Position numbers and translations under genes: made by a program. Below are positions 58,934 to 64,000 of a stretch of 64,000 bases of DNA, in pieces (the stretch's first letter is position 1; every line of letters begins with the position of its first letter). The stretch covers positions 126,501 through 190,500 of the forward strand of contig JALJCQ010000030.1 of NCBI GenBank assembly GCA_023091665.1, written 5' to 3'. The notes under the pieces were generated by a model. It searched no databases, was not told where the DNA came from, and saw only the letters and a program-made list of their open reading frames with translations. The DNA comes from Pythium myriotylum (Eukaryota > Oomycota > Peronosporomycetes > Pythiales > Pythiaceae).

Positions 58934-61929
58934 GGCTGGGCTGGGCCGGCTGGAACAGCACTGGCTTTCGCCTCACCCTTAACTAAGGACTTGAGAGCCT
59001 TCTTTAGATCGCAGTCGCCTGGAGAGTGCACCTCGTCACAGAACGAGCACTTCCGTGGGCACGACTCAGGACGATGACCCGGTGCCTCGCAGAGAGAACA
59101 GAAACCTTTCTGCGGGCAGTCACTCGCCCAGTGTCCTGGCTCGTCGCAATTGAAGCAGTTCGGTCCGCGAGGGCTCTGAACGCTTAAGCCAGGTCGAGAA
59201 CGACCGGCTGAGCCAGAAACACTTGTGCCGGAGCTGGGAAGCTGGGACGAGCGAGCAAAAGGAGCTTGACCCGACTGGTGCAAGGCTGGACTTTGAGCCA
59301 TGGCGTGACGACTTGACTGACCAGAGCTTGGACCGTATCGACCAGAATGACTCTGATCCTGGCTACCTGGCCTCCAGCGACTTGGATGCTGGTTCTGAAC
59401 GCGGCCTGACAACTGGTAAACCGACTCAGCGTAGCAATCGCCTGGCTCATCGTCGTCGAAATGCACTCGACGCTCATCGCCCAGTCCCCACCCAGCTTCT
59501 TCACTTTCTTCGTCGCCGTCATAAGCATAGTAGACAGTCGCCGACCTGGGAATCGAGCGTTCACGTTCGCGATCGCGATCCTGGTGCCGGCTGGAGCGAC
59601 GATAGTCATCCCGGTCCACTTCTCGGTCCAGATCTCTGGCTGCGTCCTCGAGCTGGGCCAGCGACTCGTAAGAACGCCCTCTGAACGCATTTCTGGCGCT
59701 TTCGCTAGCCAGGCTCTTGATGAAGCGATCCAGGTGGTTCTTGAGGTCAGTCGAGCTGGTCAGCGGGATGCGAGCCTTGACTGCCGCTGCATTCAAGCGC
59801 CATAGATGCTGGAGCGGAGTTTCGTCCTTCCGCTGGGTCAACTCAAAGTACTTTTCGAACGGGGACCCTCTAGCGACGCAGAACTCGCTCTGGAACGCTG
59901 AACTCAGCGAGTTCCAGCTCCGGCGAGCTGAACCAAGTTGTTGGAGCCAGGCCTCAGCTGGACCACGAAGGTATAGCTCGATATTCCGGCACCGCTCGGC
60001 GTCAGTCCAGTAACCACTGTCTGCAAGGTACACATACTCTTTATACCAGAGTTTGCGGTCCGCTAGTGACTCCAGACCAGTGAACTTGTCTAGATACCGA
60101 TTTGGCACAAACGGTCGTGGCACGGAATGGCCTAGCTGACTCGGTGGCATCACGGAGGCTGGTAAGGCACTTCCCAGCTCGTTAGCGCCATAGTCGGGCA
60201 CTCTACGAGCTCTAGACTCTCCAGCACCAACACTGGTGTAACGTCCAGCTGGAAAAGCTTCTGCGTGGACTGGAACCGGAGCTGACAACGGCGCGGAGGC
60301 TGCCTGGGCATCCACTCGACGTGGTGTTGGCCTACCCGAGACAAAACCTCCAGCACGGTTGCCAACTCCTGATCCCAGATAGAACGACGCATCTGCTGGC
60401 TGGGTCAGAGCAGGAACTGCATGGAAAGTGACACCAGGAGCCGGATAAGACGCGTTCACGAGTGCTGGTGCTGGAGGCGCATGAGCTGACTGCTGCAGAT
60501 GCGAACCAAACGCAAGTGGCGCCGAAACCACTGGAGCGACGGCAGGTTGCAGGAACCGGTAGTTGTTAGGATCAACAAACCGTTGTGGTTGGACTTCTGG
60601 TCGAGCTGGACCAAACGCGAGGCTCTGACCGGCTGACTGGCTCGATGAAGGCTGAACCAGGTCTGTCAGTGCGCGCGTACCGGCTTGCGGTGCCAGGAAT
60701 GAGAACTGACTAGTTCGAAGACTCGATTGCCGGCCTGGAATACCGTCACTCGAGCTCAGAGTCGACTCTGGCTTGCGCATGGCGTGGACGTCGACTGGGT
60801 ACCTGGACGACACCGTCGAAGACCGTTGCTCGGGTCGAATACTTCGAAACCTGATCCACTCCTGGACTTCCAGCGAGAGTAGGTATCTAGCTGACCGGAC
60901 CTTCACCTCGACTTCGTGCAGATGGAGGCCTGCTAGCTCTGGGGCATGGCGAAGTGCAGCTGGGACCAACTTCATGAACGAATACCCAGCTTCGAACAGA
61001 GCAGACTGGATCAATGCCAACATCTCGATGCCAGACAGACCTTCTAGCCGGACAACGTGCAGGACGCTTCGTGGTGACAGCGGATTCGTCGTGCTGATAA
61101 TGTCGAAAAGCTTCAACCACGAGCCTGGCTCGTGAAACTTGTCCAGCACATCCGAGCTTCGCTCGATGACTTGTCTGGGTCCGAGGTTGGGCGATCCAGC
61201 TTCTCGAGGCAGGATACGGTATTCCGGTGCGTGACTCCAGATGTCAACGCACTCCTGGATCACGAAGGCGTCGTGAATCTTGGAGCGGCCACTTCTGGCG
61301 GCTGAAACGTCTCCCAGCTCATCGCCTGGATGAACTAGGTCCCTCGTACGGTTGTCTCGAGCCGTCATCTCGGTTCCAGGTCGCGACTTCACGACTTCGT
61401 CGGTCGAACTGGTACTTGGCGACTTCCCAGCTACTGGCTTGCCACCACGACCTTTCCCTGGCTTTCCAGCCTTCTTCCTAGCCTTCGACTGGCTCGAAGC
61501 TGCTTCGGCTTGGTCTTGGAGGCTGGACTTGGTCTTACCAGCTCGCAAAGCGACGTCACCCAGATCGAGACTGCTGATACTAGCACGAGGTGAGCCATAC
61601 TCAGTGCTTCCTTTGCGCGGGCTAGCTCGGCGTGGGATTGCCGAGCCAGAAGGCTCCTTTTCTTCGTCGTCGTCAGGCGTAAGCACACGACGACGGGCAG
61701 CGGGGGACTGCCCCATCTTGCCAGCGACTTGCTGGCGTGAACCAGCTCCACGACCGCCAGAGCGGGCCGTAGGCTGGCTGGTGGTGCCGGAACGCTGACT
61801 AGCTTCCTGGACACCGGTCGACTGGTCTTCATCTACCACAAACGAGAATGGTTTGACCATCTCGGCCTGGTTAGTGTCAGACTCACCAATAGCGGACATA
61901 CTCGCACGACCAGTACTAGCTCCTGGCAT
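58924..61929 (-). CDS. Element D gag
   Basis: 1001 codons from the ATG in the primer binding site (MPGASTGRASMSAIGESD) to TAG at 58924-58926. A long basic and Ser-rich N-terminal part includes the lineage domain (SVLHVVRLEGLSGIEMLALI, AGYSFMKLVP). A Pro/Ala-rich middle follows, then the Gag core (LYLRGPAEAWLQQLGSARRS, FQSEFC, HLWRLNAAAVKARIP). Three zinc modules end the protein: CFNCDEPGHWASDC, CSLCEAPGHRPESC and the short CSFCDEVHSPGDC. Intact frame. Confidence 0.9.
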   Translation of the reverse strand: MPGASTGRASMSAIGESDTNQAEMVKPFSFVVDEDQSTGVQEASQRSGTTSQPTARSGGRGAGSRQQVAGKMGQSPAARRRVLTPDDDEEKEPSGSAIPRRASPRKGSTEYGSPRASISSLDLGDVALRAGKTKSSLQDQAEAASSQSKARKKAGKPGKGRGGKPVAGKSPSTSSTDEVVKSRPGTEMTARDNRTRDLVHPGDELGDVSAARSGRSKIHDAFVIQECVDIWSHAPEYRILPREAGSPNLGPRQVIERSSDVLDKFHEPGSWLKLFDIISTTNPLSPRSVLHVVRLEGLSGIEMLALIQSALFEAGYSFMKLVPAALRHAPELAGLHLHEVEVKVRSARYLLSLEVQEWIRFRSIRPEQRSSTVSSRYPVDVHAMRKPESTLSSSDGIPGRQSSLRTSQFSFLAPQAGTRALTDLVQPSSSQSAGQSLAFGPARPEVQPQRFVDPNNYRFLQPAVAPVVSAPLAFGSHLQQSAHAPPAPALVNASYPAPGVTFHAVPALTQPADASFYLGSGVGNRAGGFVSGRPTPRRVDAQAASAPLSAPVPVHAEAFPAGRYTSVGAGESRARRVPDYGANELGSALPASVMPPSQLGHSVPRPFVPNRYLDKFTGLESLADRKLWYKEYVYLADSGYWTDAERCRNIELYLRGPAEAWLQQLGSARRSWNSLSSAFQSEFCVARGSPFEKYFELTQRKDETPLQHLWRLNAAAVKARIPLTSSTDLKNHLDRFIKSLASESARNAFRGRSYESLAQLEDAARDLDREVDRDDYRRSSRHQDRDRERERSIPRSATVYYAYDGDEESEEAGWGLGDERRVHFDDDEPGDCYAESVYQLSGRVQNQHPSRWRPGSQDQSHSGRYGPSSGQSSRHAMAQSPALHQSGQAPFARSSQLPSSGTSVSGSAGRSRPGLSVQSPRGPNCFNCDEPGHWASDCPQKGFCSLCEAPGHRPESCPRKCSFCDEVHSPGDCDLKKALKSLVKGEAKASAVPAGPAQPLN

Positions 61930-61937
61930 ACGCACCA
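61919..61937 (-). promoter_or_regulatory. Primer binding site, element D
   Basis: Minus strand TGGTGCGTATGCCAGGAGC, two bases from the 5' LTR; gag ATG at 61929-61927. Confidence 0.88.
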
Positions 61938-61939
61938 GT

Positions 61940-63071
61940 TGTGATGAAGTGCGCTGCCTTTTTGCTAGCTCCTGGAGCTGGAAAAGGGTATAGACCTAGC
62001 GTGTATATGGGAAATACACGCAGGCGAACTTGGGCCCGTTGTGAAAACCCAAGTTCTGGCTTCGTACCTCACGTTATGTATCCCTTGACCGGTTCTTTTG
62101 AGCTTTGAAGTATGGGGAAATACGTCCACTTGGAGTATTCCACCAACCCAAGATGGCTCAACCAGCTCTAGGTAACGATGAGGACCAGTCTTTTAATACA
62201 CAAATACAAACGACACACGTAGACCCAGGACGGAAGCCTAACTTCGATCCGCTGGGTCTCGCCTGGGACGGAGGACAACCTCGATCCGCCAGGACACTGG
62301 AAATCCCCTCTGGGATCTGGGAAACTCTCTCTCAATCAAATGAAGTGTATTACTTTAACTGGGGAACTACGGCCAGTTCCCAGCTATCGCAACACAAGAA
62401 TACGCAGGAATATGGAGTGCTCCAGGTCTCTAGTACAAACTAGTACCCTTCGCAGGTGCCTCAAGGGCTGGAAAGGGGGTTGGCTCCTCTCCTCACTCGC
62501 AAACACACCAATACCCACGCACCAGCAGCCAGACACACGCGCACACAGTCCACTACGGCAAATCCAACACACGCAGGCTTACCTTGTGGCGTAGACGCTG
62601 GGTCCTCCCGCGGTTCGACGGAGGAGACTTGGGGAGTTGAGAGCAAAAAGCGAAGTCTTTTGAATACAGGGTAAAACCCTAAGGGGAGCCAGGAACTGGC
62701 TCCCTGAACCCTACCTACTTAACTACCAGATCTGATAATAACCCTACTCTGTGTGGTCTAACTGGAAATTGCACAATCCGAACTGGGAAAACCGGTAAAA
62801 ACCAGTTTCCGGAATGGATGAATCTGGTCAACATCCGGAGAAAGCCAGCTCAAACCAGACAGAAAATCACCCACTGGGAAGGTCCAGTGGATGAACCCAG
62901 CTCCTGGCACACTGTGCCAGACTGGAAAGGTGGGTGAGTAGCTGGTACAGTGTACCAGGCTACTGCCACCTACTAACTCTTGTCATTTAATTTCCTAGTC
63001 AACTAATCCAGCTCTGTGCCAGCTCCCACAACTTGGGACCAGGCAGCGAGAGACGAGGGCACTTCGTCTCA
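61940..63071 (-). repeat. Element D 5' LTR (right copy)
   Basis: 1132 bp, followed by GGCA (63072-63075). Rich in CTGG/CCAG words. Two differences from the left copy noticed (near 61970 and 62034). Confidence 0.88.
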
Positions 63072-63807
63072 GGCAGGTCTGCCACTAGATAGACTCCAAC
63101 TTAATCATCATCACATCATGTTGAGCTATTTGGAGTCCGAGTCATCCAGGCAACTGTTCCGCTGTCGGGCATTCTTGTGGGCGTCAACGATCGACGTCAC
63201 GATCAACCCTACTGGTGTTGTGGTTGATCGTGACGTCGTCCGTATTTGCTCTAAAGCGGCGGCAGAAGTCGGAGGCGGCACCACACGCGCTACAGATATC
63301 CAGCTGATCAGCTGCTCTTCTCCGACCAACCCCGCCATGGTCAGCCGCGTGGGCCCAACCGCACATTACCTATTATTCTTCGACGGTGAGTCTTTGGGCC
63401 CAGAGGAGCCGCGGACATCAATCACACGTCAACGGATACTGTACAAGCAGAAGTCGTTTTCTCAGCGGCCAAGGCCTGTGTGGACCCGCCACCACCAATA
63501 AACAGGCCGAGTATGATGGCCTTATCACCCGCCTCATCACGGCAGACGAGGATCACTAGACGCCCCATTCGGTTATCGGCGAGAGCATGATGACCATCCA
63601 ATAAATCAGCCAGTACAAGCCCCCTCTGAACGTCACGCTGCAAGGCAAATACGCCCGCGCACGACGACTCGTCGATACCCTTGGCGCCCGAAGCTGGACA
63701 CACCATCCCCGCGCTGCGAACAATATGGCGGGCGCAGCCCCCAATCTCGCTATGGATATCAATCACTCAATATCAACCCAACTGCGCATTGTACGACCAT
63801 TGGGCTA
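63072..63807 (+). pseudogene. RNase H-like gene, right copy
   Basis: Same as 41094-41730 but not interrupted. After SWTHH it continues PRAANNMAGAAPNLAMD, the end of an RNase H-like domain (compare R..N..AD.LAN.AMD in retroelement and plant types), then reaches a stop near 63805. Frameshifts and stops inside the domain mark decay. The inverted-repeat centre is flipped relative to the left copy (63192-63238). Confidence 0.65.
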
Positions 63808-64000
63808 ATACAGTTCGGCTCGGCGCCCTTGCGCTTCGTGACATAGCCCCCAAGCACAGCAGCTTCCTCGTTATCACCATCGAAGAACGGTCCGGCAGCA
63901 TCGAAAGCGTTGATGATCGTCTCGCTCGAAATGGAGCGAAGCGCACTCATGGCCCTCTCGAACATGAACTGACGCATCTGTGGGGCCGTCTTGGGGCCGG
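63808..64000 (-). pseudogene. C-terminal fragment of a DDE transposase, possibly pogo/Tigger type (partial)
   Basis: A minus-strand frame that enters from the right edge reads PKTAPQMRQFMFERAMSALR and then SISSETIINAFDAAGPFFDG. The pattern ISxxTIxxxFxxxG near the C-terminus is typical of pogo/Tigger-like DDE transposases. It continues to a stop near 63760. Only the last 60-80 residues are in the window, so the family call is tentative. Confidence 0.4.

Noticed and set aside
1..64000. tRNA or rRNA genes
   Set aside because: No stretch with a recognisable tRNA or rRNA core was found; the primer binding sites resemble only tRNA 3' ends.

Overview
This window is a eukaryotic, repeat-dense stretch made almost entirely of transposable elements. 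The best guess is an oomycete (Phytophthora or downy-mildew type). The support is LTR retrotransposons of the Ty3/Gypsy class with an integrase chromodomain, three of which carry a second, archaeal-type RNase H (a combination I recall from oomycetes), next to Mutator-like and pogo-like transposase fragments. This organism call is inference. I see no ordinary host gene, rRNA, tRNA or CRISPR array.

Left block (1-39.6 kb) is a set of nested insertions with 4-bp target duplications. A Mutator-like transposase gene (halves at 71-616 and 38448-39589) was split by element A (635-38447, minus strand). The gag of A was split by element B (9610-35857, plus strand), and the 3' LTR of B was split by element C (25324-35509, minus strand). 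LTR divergence by eye (A about 14 differences in 1.06 kb, B 2 in 0.8 kb, C none seen in 0.955 kb) agrees with that order. A is a dead gag-protease-RT-integrase-chromodomain element. B is larger and has an extra gene after pol that encodes four Myb/SANT-like repeats followed by a UPF1-like superfamily 1 helicase. C has gag and a decayed helicase gene but no pol, so it should depend on a relative.

Right block (39.6-64 kb): a decayed RNase H-like gene holds element D (minus strand; LTRs 39962-41093 and 61940-63071, gag, protease-pol, and a large convergent ORF on the plus strand). Between the left D LTR and the D body sit a second copy of the RNase H gene flank and a more conventional Ty3/Gypsy element E (plus strand, 303-bp LTRs). 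This layout needs a rearrangement or a haplotype join to explain it.

A, B, C and D form one lineage: all four share the same 19-nt primer binding site, and in all four the gag start codon lies inside it. The most striking signal is that B and C each carry their own short DNA word, dispersed through LTRs, spacers and coding linkers. In B the word GAAGTGATCAGTCTGG (with an A-for-T variant) occurs about 27 times, always in the sense direction. Neighbours are repeatedly 40-43 or 52 bp apart, close to 4 or 5 turns of DNA, and the word is translated in different frames. C has TGACAGTGATCG about 18 times, in pairs 51-52 bp apart in its LTRs. With the Myb-helicase gene of B, this suggests an element-encoded DNA-binding system acting on family-specific sites.
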